Source: Nitrososphaeraceae archaeon | GTDB lineage: Archaea > Thermoproteota > Nitrososphaeria > Nitrososphaerales > Nitrososphaeraceae | NCBI GenBank assembly: GCA_021325295.1 | Contig: JAJPHM010000061.1 | Coordinates: 1 to 60,815, forward strand | Direction: 5' to 3' | Length of the DNA: 60,815 nucleotides | In this document: one piece after another, positions 17,890 to 27,035 of the stretch | Position numbering within the stretch: the stretch's first letter is position 1 | Layout of the letters: every line of letters starts with the position of its first letter | The notes under the pieces: generated by a model | Told to the model about the DNA's origin: nothing | Databases searched by the model: none | The model's input: the letters and a program-made list of their open reading frames with translations, nothing else | Made by a program: the position numbers and the translations under genes

Positions 17890-17986
17890 AGCAGAAAATA
17901 AGAAGAAAAGAACGGAGAAGAGAAAAACAATATCTATCTGTCAGGCTGACCAGCTACAAGATAGCTGGAGGAGAAAAAGGAAAGAA

Positions 17987-18319
17987 ATGGAGTTTGGCAC
18001 CTTTATACTTGACTTTCAAACAATAAACTTTGAATCAGATTCCGAAATCGCCAGAAACCTGTTGAACGAATATCAGAGCTCGTTGAAGCTTCAGAATGCA
18101 TTTGCTCTGGACGAGCCTATAACTACCGCCGGCTGGTCCTTTGCAAAGCTTTTCCTTTCTGCCGAGTTTGTAGAAAAGCTGTACGAAAGAAATGGCAGGG
18201 AAATTGACAGATTGAAGGGCAAGAGGCTTGTCGATAAAATAGTCTCCTGGCTGGCAGGCAACCTGCAAAGCAAGAACTGCGGTGCACAACTGAAAATAGC
18301 CAGAGAAATGGTGCCTTGA
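17987..18319 (+). CDS. Small unknown protein
   Basis: A 110-residue acidic, soluble protein beginning MEFGTFILDFQTINFESDSE. A purine-rich Shine-Dalgarno-like stretch (GGAGAAAAAGGAAAG) precedes the ATG. No motif recognised. Confidence 0.55.
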   Translation: MEFGTFILDFQTINFESDSEIARNLLNEYQSSLKLQNAFALDEPITTAGWSFAKLFLSAEFVEKLYERNGREIDRLKGKRLVDKIVSWLAGNLQSKNCGAQLKIAREMVP

Positions 18320-18372
18320 TGTTATGCCCTAGTATGACAATGTGAACAAATAAGTTTTAGAATTGTAGTGCA

Positions 18373-18411
18373 GTGTTAAGAATTTTTAATAAGTGTTAAT
18401 AATTACTTAAC
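18373..18411 (+). promoter_or_regulatory. Operator/promoter of the MNT-HEPN module
   Basis: Directly before the ATG at 18412 are two GTGTTAA direct repeats 20 bp apart (18373 and 18393), and an outer inverted pair GTTAAG (18375) / CTTAAC (18406). A TATA-like TTTTTAATAA lies between at about 18383-18392. The two-turn spacing suits autoregulation by the encoded winged-helix protein. Confidence 0.45.
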
Positions 18412-19020
18412 ATGCTAGAAAGCCTGTTCACTTCCAAAGCCAGAGTAAAGATACTGGAAACATTTCTCTTCAACAGAGACAGTGAATTTCATATACGGGA
18501 GTTGGCAAGAAGGACTGGCATATCTCCACCTTATGTAATGAAAGAACTTCACAATCTCAAGGATCTTGGTATATTGATAGAAAAAAGGCAAGGAAACATG
18601 GTATTCTATCGCATCAACAAGTCTGCTTCCATAGTGGAAGAACTCAGAAAGATATTTCTCAAGACTGAGGGAGTGGCACCGGAACTGTTTGAATTACTAA
18701 AGAAAGAAAGAAACAGGATAAGATATGCTCTGGTCTATGGCTCCTTTGCTAAGGGTACCGAAGTGGCGAGCAGCGATATTGATCTACTGATTGTGGGGGA
18801 AATAGATGAAGACAAAGCTGCACATTTGATGATGAAAGCACAAAGTAGAATAGGTCGCGAAATCAACTACGTTATATGGAGCGAAAGGGCATTTGCAGAA
18901 AAGTCAGAGCAGAAGATACCGCTCCTAAGGGAGATTTCAAAAAACCCAGTTATAATGATAATCGGTGATACTGATGACTTTAAGCGATCTATTAAAGAAC
19001 AGGCTGATAGAAAAATTTGA
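18412..19020 (+). CDS. Winged-helix/MNT nucleotidyltransferase protein
   Basis: A 202-residue two-domain protein. Residues 1-80 are an ArsR-like winged helix (FHIRELARRTGISPPYVMKE); residues 100-180 are a minimal nucleotidyltransferase with GS at 110-111 and the pair D122/D124 in SSDIDLLIVG. MNT proteins inactivate HEPN RNase toxins by adenylylation, and the fused HTH usually autoregulates the operon. The intact MNT gene overlaps the 5' end of a broken HEPN gene, so the partner appears lost. Confidence 0.8.
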   Translation: MLESLFTSKARVKILETFLFNRDSEFHIRELARRTGISPPYVMKELHNLKDLGILIEKRQGNMVFYRINKSASIVEELRKIFLKTEGVAPELFELLKKERNRIRYALVYGSFAKGTEVASSDIDLLIVGEIDEDKAAHLMMKAQSRIGREINYVIWSERAFAEKSEQKIPLLREISKNPVIMIIGDTDDFKRSIKEQADRKI

Positions 19021-19405
19021 GTCTGATTCTGAATAGATCAAGAATGTCATGGAGATAGCAAAAAGCAATATCAAATCTGCCAGAAATATTCTGGCAATCT
19101 GAGAATGGGAGGTTGCCCATAATATAGCATACAATGCCATGCTTCAGGCTTCAAGGGCATTGATGTTTGCGAAAGGCTATCGCCCGCTGAGCCGTGAGCA
19201 CCATGTCGCGGTGGTTTCATTCATGCAAGCAGTATATTCTGCCAAAATAGGAAGTAATTTGATCAGGGCTTTTGATAATGCCCGAAAGCGTAGAAATCAA
19301 TCCTGGTGCGACCAAGCCGGCTCTATTTCTTCGGATCAAGCTGAAAATCTGGTCAAGGTTGCTGAGATTTTTGTTTCAAGGGCAGGCGAGCTACTTAAGG
19401 CATGA
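18974..19405 (+). pseudogene. HEPN partner gene with two in-frame stops
   Basis: From the ATG at 18974, inside the end of the MNT gene, a single frame runs to the TGA or stop after 19402 and reads as a HEPN protein: NIAYNAMLQASRALMFAKGY and GYRPLSREHHVAVVSF are typical. It is broken by a TAG at 19034-19036 and a TGA at 19100-19102. The usual RN-x3-Y end of the HEPN motif is also altered (RNQSWC). Both lesions are in the same frame, so the simplest view is two nonsense mutations in a former MNT-HEPN toxin-antitoxin. The intact 3' part (from the ATG at 19139, 88 codons) could still be expressed. Confidence 0.7.
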
Positions 19406-19546
19406 GTACTTTACATTTCTAAATGCGTAGCAGCAAATATAGCCGAATTCCGTCATGTACCGAATTGATTTCACAGGCTATTGTTGGACTGGTATCTGTA
19501 CTGTTTCTCAGCTTGGCATGATAGGCAGAGTAGCCTAATGCTATGC

Positions 19547-19966
19547 TTACACTCTTCTTCCTCTTCTGCCGCCGGGCTTTCTTGTCGTGTCGTGTGGAAT
19601 TGGCGTGACATCGTCAATCCTGCCAATCCTAAAGCCTGCCCTTGCAAGGGCCCTGATTGCAGCCTGTGCGCCGGGACCTGGAATTCTCGGCCCGACTCCA
19701 CCCACTGCCCTGACACGTATATGCAGTGCATTTATGCCCTTTGTCTTGGCCACCTCGGCTGCCGCTACGGCTGATTTCATTGCAGCATAGGGGGAAGATT
19801 CGTACCTGTCTGCCGTTACGTGCCTTCCGCCGGAGCTGAAGGATATAGTCTCGCTTCCGCTCAGGTCGGTTATGTGGACAAGGGTGTTATTGTAACTGCT
19901 AAAGATGTGGGCTACACCCCACTTGTTCTGGGTAACGGTATTATCTGCACCTGTTGCTTCTGACAT
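19547..19966 (-). CDS. rps11: Ribosomal protein uS11
   Basis: A 139-residue small-subunit protein binding 16S rRNA at the platform. Typical segments: [20 protein letters not shown] near 16-35, [23 protein letters not shown], and the basic end [11 protein letters not shown]. It stands apart from other ribosomal protein genes here, with thiL upstream in the same direction. Confidence 0.97.
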   Translation of the reverse strand: MSEATGADNTVTQNKWGVAHIFSSYNNTLVHITDLSGSETISFSSGGRHVTADRYESSPYAAMKSAVAAAEVAKTKGINALHIRVRAVGGVGPRIPGPGAQAAIRALARAGFRIGRIDDVTPIPHDTTRKPGGRRGRRV

Positions 19967-20011
19967 ATAGTATGCAGACTAGACTAGAAAAAGGCGGAGT
20001 TAAAAACCTTG

Positions 20012-20983
20012 TCAGCCAAGATGGATGTAGCCTCTGTCCTCAAGCTGGCGCCTTGTACTGCCAGTCTTTACAACTACTGTTCCCCTGCCTCTCTTCACCA
20101 CCCTGCCTATTGCGTAAAGGTCCAGGTTCATCTTTTTGGCATACCTTCTAGCCTCTTCCATTCTGGTCTCTGGAATTGTAGCAACTATTTCAAATTCCTC
20201 TCCTCCGTGAAAGACCAGAGTGCCAGTATCAAGACCATTTTCTCTGGCAAACTCCTCAAGGCCTGCAGGAACAGGTACCTTTTCGCTATCAATCAAGATC
20301 TCTACCTTACTTGCTCTTGCCAGCTCGTACAGGCAGGTCGATAGGCCGTCACTAGAGTCCATGGACGAGGAAAAATATTTCGCCATGGCAATCCCAAATT
20401 TTTGCCTGGGAGCAGGCATCAGGACAGATTCCACAGCCTTTTTCCTGAACTGTTCCCCTGCCTTTGCTCCATTAATCAGGATCTTGAGGCCACTGGAAGC
20501 ATAGCCAAATGCCCCGGAAACAACAACAATATCTCCGGGCCTGGCGCCTTGCCTTGAAGGTATTTTTCTATCCCTCATGCCCGCCCTTCCTATCATGCTG
20601 CAGTCGATCACAAGCTCGCTGCACTCGTTTGTATCTCCGCCTACTATTCTGACTCCAAATTCTCCAGATGCAGCCTTGAATCCATCTGCAAGACCTTCAA
20701 TGTGCGAGCTTGGGTAACCTTTCGGAATTCCCAGAGATACAAGAGCGACGTAGGGAGCGATGCCTTTTGAAGCAAGATCGCTTGCGCATGACACTATGCT
20801 CTTTCTTGCAACCTGCCAGGGCTCCATGCCTTTTGGCACGTCTGTGCTCTCGACCAGCATATCGCATTTGAAGGCCAGAATTTCAGAGCCGGCATTGACT
20901 ATGGCAATATCGTCAAGGCCCATCCTTTTTCGCTGCAGGCCAAGCCTGGCAGCAAACAGCTCAATGATCTCTTTTTCGTTCAT
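20012..20983 (-). CDS. thiL: Thiamine-monophosphate kinase
   Basis: A 323-residue AIR-synthase/ThiL-fold kinase that forms thiamine diphosphate. Typical features: DDIAIVN near 24 binding Mg-ATP, CDMLVESTD, GGDTNECSEL around 122 and the SMDSSDGLSTCLYELA segment near 210. Its start overlaps the stop of the upstream mutase by 4 bases (ATGA), indicating co-transcription. Confidence 0.9.
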   Translation of the reverse strand: MNEKEIIELFAARLGLQRKRMGLDDIAIVNAGSEILAFKCDMLVESTDVPKGMEPWQVARKSIVSCASDLASKGIAPYVALVSLGIPKGYPSSHIEGLADGFKAASGEFGVRIVGGDTNECSELVIDCSMIGRAGMRDRKIPSRQGARPGDIVVVSGAFGYASSGLKILINGAKAGEQFRKKAVESVLMPAPRQKFGIAMAKYFSSSMDSSDGLSTCLYELARASKVEILIDSEKVPVPAGLEEFARENGLDTGTLVFHGGEEFEIVATIPETRMEEARRYAKKMNLDLYAIGRVVKRGRGTVVVKTGSTRRQLEDRGYIHLG

Positions 20984-22344
20984 CGCAGATTCTCGCAGAT
21001 GCCGAGTATCTCTTTGCTGACTCTGTCATAAAGTGGCCGGGCTTTCTGTCGGGTTGATTCAACCGAGATCCTGATTGCGTGCTCTGTATTTGATGGCCTC
21101 ACAAGCACCCATGAATTTTCGTCTATTATAGCCTTGATGCCGTCAATTTCCAGTATATCAGATGACTCTCTGGCAAGCAGTTCAGGAAGCCTGCTCATTA
21201 TCCTGGAATGGAGCGCCGACTCTGCAGGGATTTTTGTCCTTATCTGTGCAAATTGCGATGCAAACTCGACACATTCGCTGACTATTTTTCTGTCAAGGGT
21301 GGCAATTATTGCACTTGCCAAAAACCCATCCCTGCACATGTTAAAGCCGGGCATGATAAAGCCGGCACTGCTGCCTTCGCCGCCTGCGTCAGCTCCTACC
21401 TGTAGCATCTTGTTTACAACGTTTGCCTCGCCGACTTTGGAATAATCTACCCTTGCGCCATGCTCTTTTGCATATTTTTCGATGGCCACACTTGTATCGA
21501 TGCTTGTAACAAACTTGGTCATGCCCATCTGTATAACCCGAGCCAGGCAGACAAGCAGGGTAGCGTCAGCTCCAAGTTTCTCTACTCTTGCCTGTGGATT
21601 TGGGTTGCCTGCGTCTTTGCTCAAGACTACTACAAGTCTGTCCCCGTCCAGGTCGAGCGCAAATCCATAATCAAGACCGCCTGACCTTACAAGGCCCTGC
21701 AGGTCGCCAAGCTCGTCAGCAGTGGGGTCAGGCCCTCTTGAAGAAACTCCGGGCACATCGTTTATGCTGCTAAATGCAAAGCCAAGCCGCTTGAAAAGCC
21801 TGCCGGCATATCCGCAGGCAGCCCCGCCTCCGGGGTCCAGACCGATCTTTACTCTGCTATCCTGGCTCTTTCTGCCCACAAGGTCTGCCACCTCTTCCAG
21901 GTAGGTCGGATGACCCTCAAACTCAGAGCCGGGGTTTGAAGCTGGAGCTGCATGGGATTCGTTGTGCGAGTAGATTTCCATCATGTCGCGCAGCTCGTCT
22001 TCAAATAGACCCCTGCCATTGATTATGAACTTCAAGCCGTTCCATTCCAGAGGGTTATGAGAAGAAGTCACAACAAGACCTGCACCTACCTTTCGGGATT
22101 CCCTGAAGACCAGAGGAGTCGGAGCTATACCAAAATTGTAGACATCAATCCCGTTTGCCATAAGACCGGCTGCAACAGCTTGGGAAATTATCCTGCCAGA
22201 AGGGCGCGTATCCCTTGCAAGGGCACACGATGTCAGGTCTTTTGATCTCAATAGAGACGAAAAGGCGCCTGCAAACCTGACAGCCTGATGCAGATCAAGG
22301 TCCTGACCGTATATCCCTCTGAGGCCGGATATGGATATCTTCAC
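20980..22344 (-). CDS. Phosphoglucosamine/phosphomannomutase family protein
   Basis: A 454-residue alpha-D-phosphohexomutase. The phosphoserine loop VVTSSHNPLEWNG is near residue 90-103, the metal loop LDLDGDRLVVV near 235, and the phosphate-binding end RPSNTEHAIRISVES near 425. Substrate (glucosamine, mannose or glucose phosphate) cannot be fixed by eye; archaeal GlmM-type is favoured. It overlaps thiL by 4 bases. Confidence 0.9.
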   Translation of the reverse strand: MKISISGLRGIYGQDLDLHQAVRFAGAFSSLLRSKDLTSCALARDTRPSGRIISQAVAAGLMANGIDVYNFGIAPTPLVFRESRKVGAGLVVTSSHNPLEWNGLKFIINGRGLFEDELRDMMEIYSHNESHAAPASNPGSEFEGHPTYLEEVADLVGRKSQDSRVKIGLDPGGGAACGYAGRLFKRLGFAFSSINDVPGVSSRGPDPTADELGDLQGLVRSGGLDYGFALDLDGDRLVVVLSKDAGNPNPQARVEKLGADATLLVCLARVIQMGMTKFVTSIDTSVAIEKYAKEHGARVDYSKVGEANVVNKMLQVGADAGGEGSSAGFIMPGFNMCRDGFLASAIIATLDRKIVSECVEFASQFAQIRTKIPAESALHSRIMSRLPELLARESSDILEIDGIKAIIDENSWVLVRPSNTEHAIRISVESTRQKARPLYDRVSKEILGICENLR

Positions 22345-22444
22345 GGCGGGAAAAAGGTTAGAGCGATATTTAATCCAAACATGCTGCGGCTTTTTCCATG
22401 AGTCACATCTGTTGGTTGGATTGTTTGTGAAAAAATGACTTCAT

Positions 22445-22452
22445 CTATAAAT
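22445..22452 (+). promoter_or_regulatory. TATA box of tRNA-Thr
   Basis: CTATAAAT lies about 30-38 nt upstream of the tRNA 5' end, the normal distance for an archaeal tRNA promoter with a short 5' leader. The intN reading frame runs through it, as expected if the integrase part there is only accidental. Confidence 0.5.
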
Positions 22453-22482
22453 TAGCGTGTGCATTTGTCCATTTCGCATTTC

Positions 22483-22556
22483 GCCCTAGTAGCTCAGCCT
22501 GGCAGAGCGAAGGTTTCGTAAACCTTAGGTCATGGGTCCGAATCCCATCTAGGGCT
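22483..22556 (+). tRNA. tRNA-Thr (anticodon CGT)
   Basis: A 74-nt tRNA folds well: acceptor stem GCCCTAG/CTAGGGC, D-arm GCTC...GAGC, anticodon stem AAGGT/ACCTT with loop TTCGTAA (anticodon CGT, reading ACG), and T-arm ATGGG/CCCAT with loop TCCGAAT. No intron; CCA is not encoded. Its 3' 43 nt are the attachment core of the element at 22557-36633, and the tRNA is kept intact by the copy carried on the element. Confidence 0.96.
22514..22556 (+). repeat. attL: 43-bp core in tRNA-Thr
   Basis: The 3' part of tRNA-Thr from the anticodon loop to the discriminator base is repeated exactly at 36591-36633 (43 of 43 bases). This is the standard attachment site type of SSV-like integrases. The intN frame is read on the opposite strand through this core. 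Confidence 0.93.
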
Positions 22557-22959
22557 CTCATATTATTATCTATCTCATGGTTTACTCTCCCTTCGCTCTG
22601 ACTAGGCTGAGCTATTGTGGTGTGACAATTAGCTGTCACATTGTGACTACTGGCTGTCACAGCAGAGTTTTGTACAAGTGGCAATTCTAGCTCAAAGAAT
22701 GTCTTGATTTTCCTGTTTACCCTGCTCTTTATCTGTCTGGCATAGTCTGGACTTACCTGTATTTTACCCAACAAGAAATCCAATTCTCCCTGTGTTAGGA
22801 GTGCTGGCTTGATATCGTCAACCATAGTTTACTTATGGTAAAAGCAAGCTATAAAGCTGCCTCTTCACTTGCCCAATTCAAATTATGACGAGTCAAAGGG
22901 AGTAATATTGAAATTATTAATATGATGATTCATGTTAGAAACATCCCATGAGAATGAAA

Positions 22960-23937
22960 TTAAATAAATTTTCTCATACTACGAACTATATCATTTACAT
23001 GAAGTTCAAGTCTTTGAAGTTGTTCTTTTGATATATTCCTGCTGTGAGCTATAGCATTCCGTATTGGGTCGAGCTCTTTCAATTTTGCTGAAATTAATTC
23101 TTCATCTATGAATACCTCTTTGAAAGTATTCTTCCAGTTGTCTGCACGTTTTATGATTTTAATATAGTCATTAAACTCCACATATTGTAACAAATCTGTG
23201 TCTAGAGCACTATCACCCTTTAGGGAATTAACTGTCCCTGTCCACAGAGATGGTTTTTCATTCCTTTGCTTCTTTAGCTCCGCTCCTTGCCTAATGTCAC
23301 TTGGTATGCACTCCATCCACCAGTTCTTTGAAATCTTGTAAAGACGTGTTTGTATCAGGAGCCGCATTTGTGTCTCTAGTTTGACCAATAAGCTATATGC
23401 TGTCTTCTGCCTATCTTCATCTTTTTCCTTGAGCTCTGCTAGAAACTGTGGGATGTCACTATTATAGATAAGCTGTTCAGCCTGAATAGAGAGTAAAATA
23501 TAATTTAATCTTCGCAGTCTTGCTGGTAGAGTTGAAAAGTTATGAACTGATGCTAATCTCTTAATCAGCAGATAACTATTACCAGCTATTGTCAAGTCTT
23601 TTCTTTTGACAGAAATGGAATTGAGAAAGCTGATTAAGTCACTCATAATGCTGTTGAATCTATTTTCATAACCATTTAGCTTTGCTTGATATTGAAGTTT
23701 TTCTTGTTCCTTGAGATACTTTAGAGTTGACTTTCTTGCGGCACCATTTAGCCTGACATTTGTCCCAAGCAAATCTCTTGCAATATCCTGAATAACCTCG
23801 CCTGCACCATACGCAATCAGGTTCTTTCCCAATTCTTGGTTGATATTTTGTCTTGGTTTTGCAGCACTGAATAGTTGTAACAACGAGGTAGATTGGTCAA
23901 TATACTGTTGCAATCTAACCTTGATTTCGATGTTCAT
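22960..23937 (-). CDS. Swt1-like HEPN protein
   Basis: A 325-residue helical protein. The C-terminus has the segment LDPIRNAIAHSRNIS with an RX4H motif (R293, H298), the catalytic signature of HEPN ribonucleases, in the form seen in Swt1-like HEPN domains. A conserved-looking WWMECIPSDIRQGAEL precedes it. The first 200 residues are unassigned helices. It is inside the element between intN and the secreted-protein genes; a defence or dormancy role through RNA cleavage is inferred. Confidence 0.6.
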   Translation of the reverse strand: MNIEIKVRLQQYIDQSTSLLQLFSAAKPRQNINQELGKNLIAYGAGEVIQDIARDLLGTNVRLNGAARKSTLKYLKEQEKLQYQAKLNGYENRFNSIMSDLISFLNSISVKRKDLTIAGNSYLLIKRLASVHNFSTLPARLRRLNYILLSIQAEQLIYNSDIPQFLAELKEKDEDRQKTAYSLLVKLETQMRLLIQTRLYKISKNWWMECIPSDIRQGAELKKQRNEKPSLWTGTVNSLKGDSALDTDLLQYVEFNDYIKIIKRADNWKNTFKEVFIDEELISAKLKELDPIRNAIAHSRNISKEQLQRLELHVNDIVRSMRKFI

Positions 23938-24260
23938 TAGTATGGCAGAATATCAAAAGACTGGGGTGACTAAAATAATTATGGGAAGCTATGAATTCCT
24001 AATTCTTTGATTCTTTTGCCTGCGTAAACGCCCTTCCAGCCAATAATGTTGGCTAGACTAATTACTCCTTGATACTAGATGTGGACTTCATCCGAAGCCA
24101 AAAGTAAAATCCAACTCCAAATATTGTGCTTGGGAGAAGGCAGGAAATGCAAAACCCAGAGATTTAGTGAATATAAGTATAATGTTGATTATAATATAAT
24201 TTACACTGAAGTGTTGGATGTGCTAATAAAAAAGGTTTGAAATTCTCCAATACTAGATTC

Positions 24261-25412
24261 CTACTTTGGAATTGCATTCTTCACCTGTTCTATCCAGGAA
24301 ACTAAATCATGAGTAGGCTTAGCTACAAAGGCCATTATGGTCGCGCTCACCATAACATCAATCACTTGAGTCAAAGTACTGGTCTCATGCGGCAGAAGAA
24401 GTCCCAGTAATCCTAGTTGAAAGTATGCTATAAGTGGAATGGCAATGAGTAGAGCAATGACAAATGACCAAGCATATGTGAATAGTTTCACCCTGTTTTG
24501 CAGTCTTGAAATTTTAAGCTGTATATTGCCCGTCTTAAGTCCAGACTCTGATAGCTCAAGCGGGTCAGTTTCCTTTTGCTCATTCTTCTTTGAATCACCA
24601 CCGCCATTTCTGCTCTGCGTTGGAGTGCCAATCGAAGTTACCATTATTGTCTTTTGAGCGATTGTTGGAGGCTGAGTGTGAGATTGTGTCTCATGTCCAT
24701 TCTGTATTTGGCTGTTTGAACTTGAACCTTTCACTCGGTCCAAATCGGATTGATATGCTGCTATAACCGCATCGTTATTGACAAGGTTCCATCCTAGAGT
24801 CTTATACTTAAATCTCGAGCTTCCATTTCCGTCAGTCGCCCATTTGAGCAGCTCTACAATTCTTTCTATTGCTGCTCCAGGTACAGCATAGACTAGAAAT
24901 AAAATCCATACTGCATTCCAATTTACGTCACGTAGAATTTCAGGGGGAGCATTGTTTGCAGATACTTGGAAAGATGTAGTTGCAAATAGTTCAGTTTGAT
25001 TTTGGGGAGAGAAATTTTTTGTAGCATTGATTTGTGTAAAGATAGTAAAGTTGCCGCTAGCTTTTGCATCACTTGGTATGTTTACATCGAATTGGGATAG
25101 CATAGTACTGTTTGGTGGAATAGTCTGACCTATGATGGTGGGGTCGAATTGAATATTTGAGGGATTGCTGCTCCTCCAAACATTAGGCAGAAAAATTGTA
25201 ACGTTCTTGATTGTAACATTGTTAGTGGGTTCATTATTTGTTACAGTTAATGTCATCTTGAAAGTATGGCCAGTCAGAATAGAATTAGTATCTGGTGATA
25301 AACTCGAAGTAATGGAATTCTGCTCATCAGCCTTGGCTGAAAAAAAGGGAATTGATAAAAAGATTATCACAAGTAAGCATAACAGTGACAGGTGTCCCAT
25401 TTTTTGTAGCAA
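24261..25412 (-). CDS. Secreted/membrane protein with three membrane segments
   Basis: A 383-residue protein with a signal peptide (residues 1-28, LLVIIFLSIPFFSAKA), an extracellular beta-rich domain with many N-glycosylation sites (about 35-150), a membrane segment near 165-180, a cytoplasmic linker rich in Gln/Ser, and two segments near 315-335 and 350-366. The ectodomain resembles CARDB/COG1361-type folds. It could be a surface or entry-exclusion protein of the element. No specific family recognised. Confidence 0.6.
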   Translation of the reverse strand: MLQKMGHLSLLCLLVIIFLSIPFFSAKADEQNSITSSLSPDTNSILTGHTFKMTLTVTNNEPTNNVTIKNVTIFLPNVWRSSNPSNIQFDPTIIGQTIPPNSTMLSQFDVNIPSDAKASGNFTIFTQINATKNFSPQNQTELFATTSFQVSANNAPPEILRDVNWNAVWILFLVYAVPGAAIERIVELLKWATDGNGSSRFKYKTLGWNLVNNDAVIAAYQSDLDRVKGSSSNSQIQNGHETQSHTQPPTIAQKTIMVTSIGTPTQSRNGGGDSKKNEQKETDPLELSESGLKTGNIQLKISRLQNRVKLFTYAWSFVIALLIAIPLIAYFQLGLLGLLLPHETSTLTQVIDVMVSATIMAFVAKPTHDLVSWIEQVKNAIPK

Positions 25413-25589
25413 ACTACGACACTTTCATGAAGAGGAATTATATTAATAATATGAAAATACACCGAGATTCCATTAGGAGATGCGTCTATTACATATTAGC
25501 TCCCTATGCTATTAAGTGACTTAACGATAGTATCAGAAAGTCAAATGAGGGCTACCAATGAAGTTTGACTTTGGGAAAATGAACTAATA

Positions 25590-25793
25590 TCACTCTTTTT
25601 CCCTTCGCTTACATCTCCATTCCGAATGTTCATCAAGGAGCTGCCTCGCTTCAGGAGTAAGTTTGCTGCTAGGCGCTCCCCATTGTAATGCCATAATCAA
25701 AGTTCTGGCTCCCATCAGACCATTTCTATCTCCATTGACTGAGCATAGGTCAGGCCAAGGGTTAGGGACTTTTCTTGATGGGTAGTCTGTCAT
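25590..25793 (-). CDS. Small unknown protein
   Basis: A 67-residue hydrophilic ORF within the element: it has Trp-containing segments (NPWPDL, HSEWRCKRREKE) and a Lys/Arg/Glu-rich tail. No promoter or partner is evident and the family is unknown. Gaps on both sides (25413-25589, 25794-25912) show nothing else. Confidence 0.35.
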   Translation of the reverse strand: MTDYPSRKVPNPWPDLCSVNGDRNGLMGARTLIMALQWGAPSSKLTPEARQLLDEHSEWRCKRREKE

Positions 25794-25912
25794 ATCTATA
25801 GTGAATAAATCGTTGAAATTATGGGTTGCTGGACAGAAATTTAGTTAGACTAAATAAATTAGAGACCTGACAACCAACCTGCTTCAACTCTTTATTTTGG
25901 ATTTTCAGTACT

Positions 25913-26775
25913 TTAGATTGGTGGTTTGCTTGAGAAGGATTTTCTTCTAGACAGAAAGACTATGGCTCCAAATACACTTGCCATCAATAGATATACTCCA
26001 CTGGAAATTCAGGAGTTGTTGTGGGTTGTGAGTTTGTAGGTGCGGTCTGTATTGCTGGATTGATTGTAGATTGCGCTGCTGGCAAACTTGGGTCAATCAT
26101 GGCATATTGTTCGCTCTGCACGTTGACCGAATATGAAGCAATCTGTGAGCCAACTTTGTTATCTAATATAACCAATTCAAAAGGTGCTGTTTGGTCCGCA
26201 CTCAATTGTTCTGGTTGAGTGTATGCAAATGAAGTAGCAACTATCTTGCCTGATTTGTCAAAGAATGCACCAGCTACCTTGACATAGTTTGCTGTTTTAT
26301 CAGCTTGGTTTGTAACTTCGCCTGCAAGGTGATAGTAGCCAATACTATCCACATAGCTATAACCAATATTGAGCTTTAACATTGCTTGCTCATCGGATGT
26401 AGTTTGTGAGCTTGTAGCCAGACTGTATTTTGAAACTACGGCAGATTGCTGCGCATCTAACAAGACTATATCAAATGGTGATTTTTCTCCACTTCATAGA
26501 GTTCCAATATCAGTATAAGTAAAGCTTGTCGAAACCACTTTTCCAGCTGAATCATAAAAGGTAGCTATTACTTGGACATAGGTGACACTTGTCGGTGAAT
26601 TATTCTGCACTTGTCCTATCACATGAAAGTAGCCAACATCATCCGTATATGCTGATGAGCTAAGTATAGAAATTTGATTATCTGACTGTGCATAGACGCT
26701 GCTAGTCATGACAGTAGTGAAAGCACTCAAAGTTAACACTGCTAATGCCAGTTTGAGGAATTTCTTTTGTGCCAT
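25913..26775 (-). pseudogene. Broken tandem FxLYD-like surface protein
   Basis: Read from the ATG at 26775, this gene codes for a signal peptide (ending ASSVYA-like, MTSSVYAQS) and two tandem beta repeats with the pattern GYFHVIGQVQNNSPTSVTYV. A TGA at 26494-26496 interrupts the first repeat in frame; the second repeat has Ser at that place, so TCA to TGA is the likely change. A net loss of one base near 26003 shifts the frame just after PEFP; in the other frame a membrane anchor follows (GVYLLMASVFGAIVFLSRRK) and ends at 25913. Two independent lesions make this a pseudogene. The two fragments lie at 26494-26775 and 25984-26463. Confidence 0.75.
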
Positions 26776-26840
26776 AAACTAACGTTTACATCTTCAGAAA
26801 ATCTTCTAGGTAAATATTCCCGTTTTTGGTTTGCCCGTAA

Positions 26841-27035
26841 AATCAAAAGCCAGCAACCGAAGCTACGAAGGAAAGCAACTTTGAGCTGTATGTTATCAAC
26901 CAGCTAGGAAAGAGGTTTGAGAAATTGACCATCGACAATGAAAAGCACTGTTTAAATTTCGGGCAAAGGTGCTTGCTATTGCTTGCATGCAGTTCAAGGC
27001 TTAGTAGGGCCAACCCCAGCAGATATAGGAATTAA
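26841..27035 (+). pseudogene. Possible coding relic in the element
   Basis: A plus-strand frame stays open for 64 codons with no good start. The first half looks protein-like (ESNFELYVINQLGKRFEKL) and the end is low quality. Likely remains of a lost gene between the pseudogene and the 264-residue gene. Low certainty. Confidence 0.2.

Larger units (their letters stand above)
22445..22825 (-). pseudogene. IntN: N-terminal part of the split integrase
   Basis: This reading frame starts at 22825 inside the element and runs leftward into attL. Residues 1-90 are the integrase N-terminus; residues 91-104 are the antisense reading of the tRNA core (ALDGIRTHDLRFTK); the last 22 are chromosomal and meaningless. 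The same 14 residues precede the catalytic part at 36591, so excision would rebuild one protein of about 374 residues. In the integrated state this half has no catalytic residues. This is the SSV-type arrangement, in which integration disrupts the integrase gene. Confidence 0.85.

Noticed and set aside
19034-19036. In-frame TAG as pyrrolysine in the HEPN gene
   Set aside because: A TGA follows 63 nt later in the same frame and the HEPN motif is altered, which indicates decay.
26494-26496. In-frame TGA as selenocysteine or programmed readthrough
   Set aside because: The position aligns with Ser in the sister repeat, there is a second frameshift further on, and no SECIS-like structure was seen. 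A nonsense mutation is simpler.
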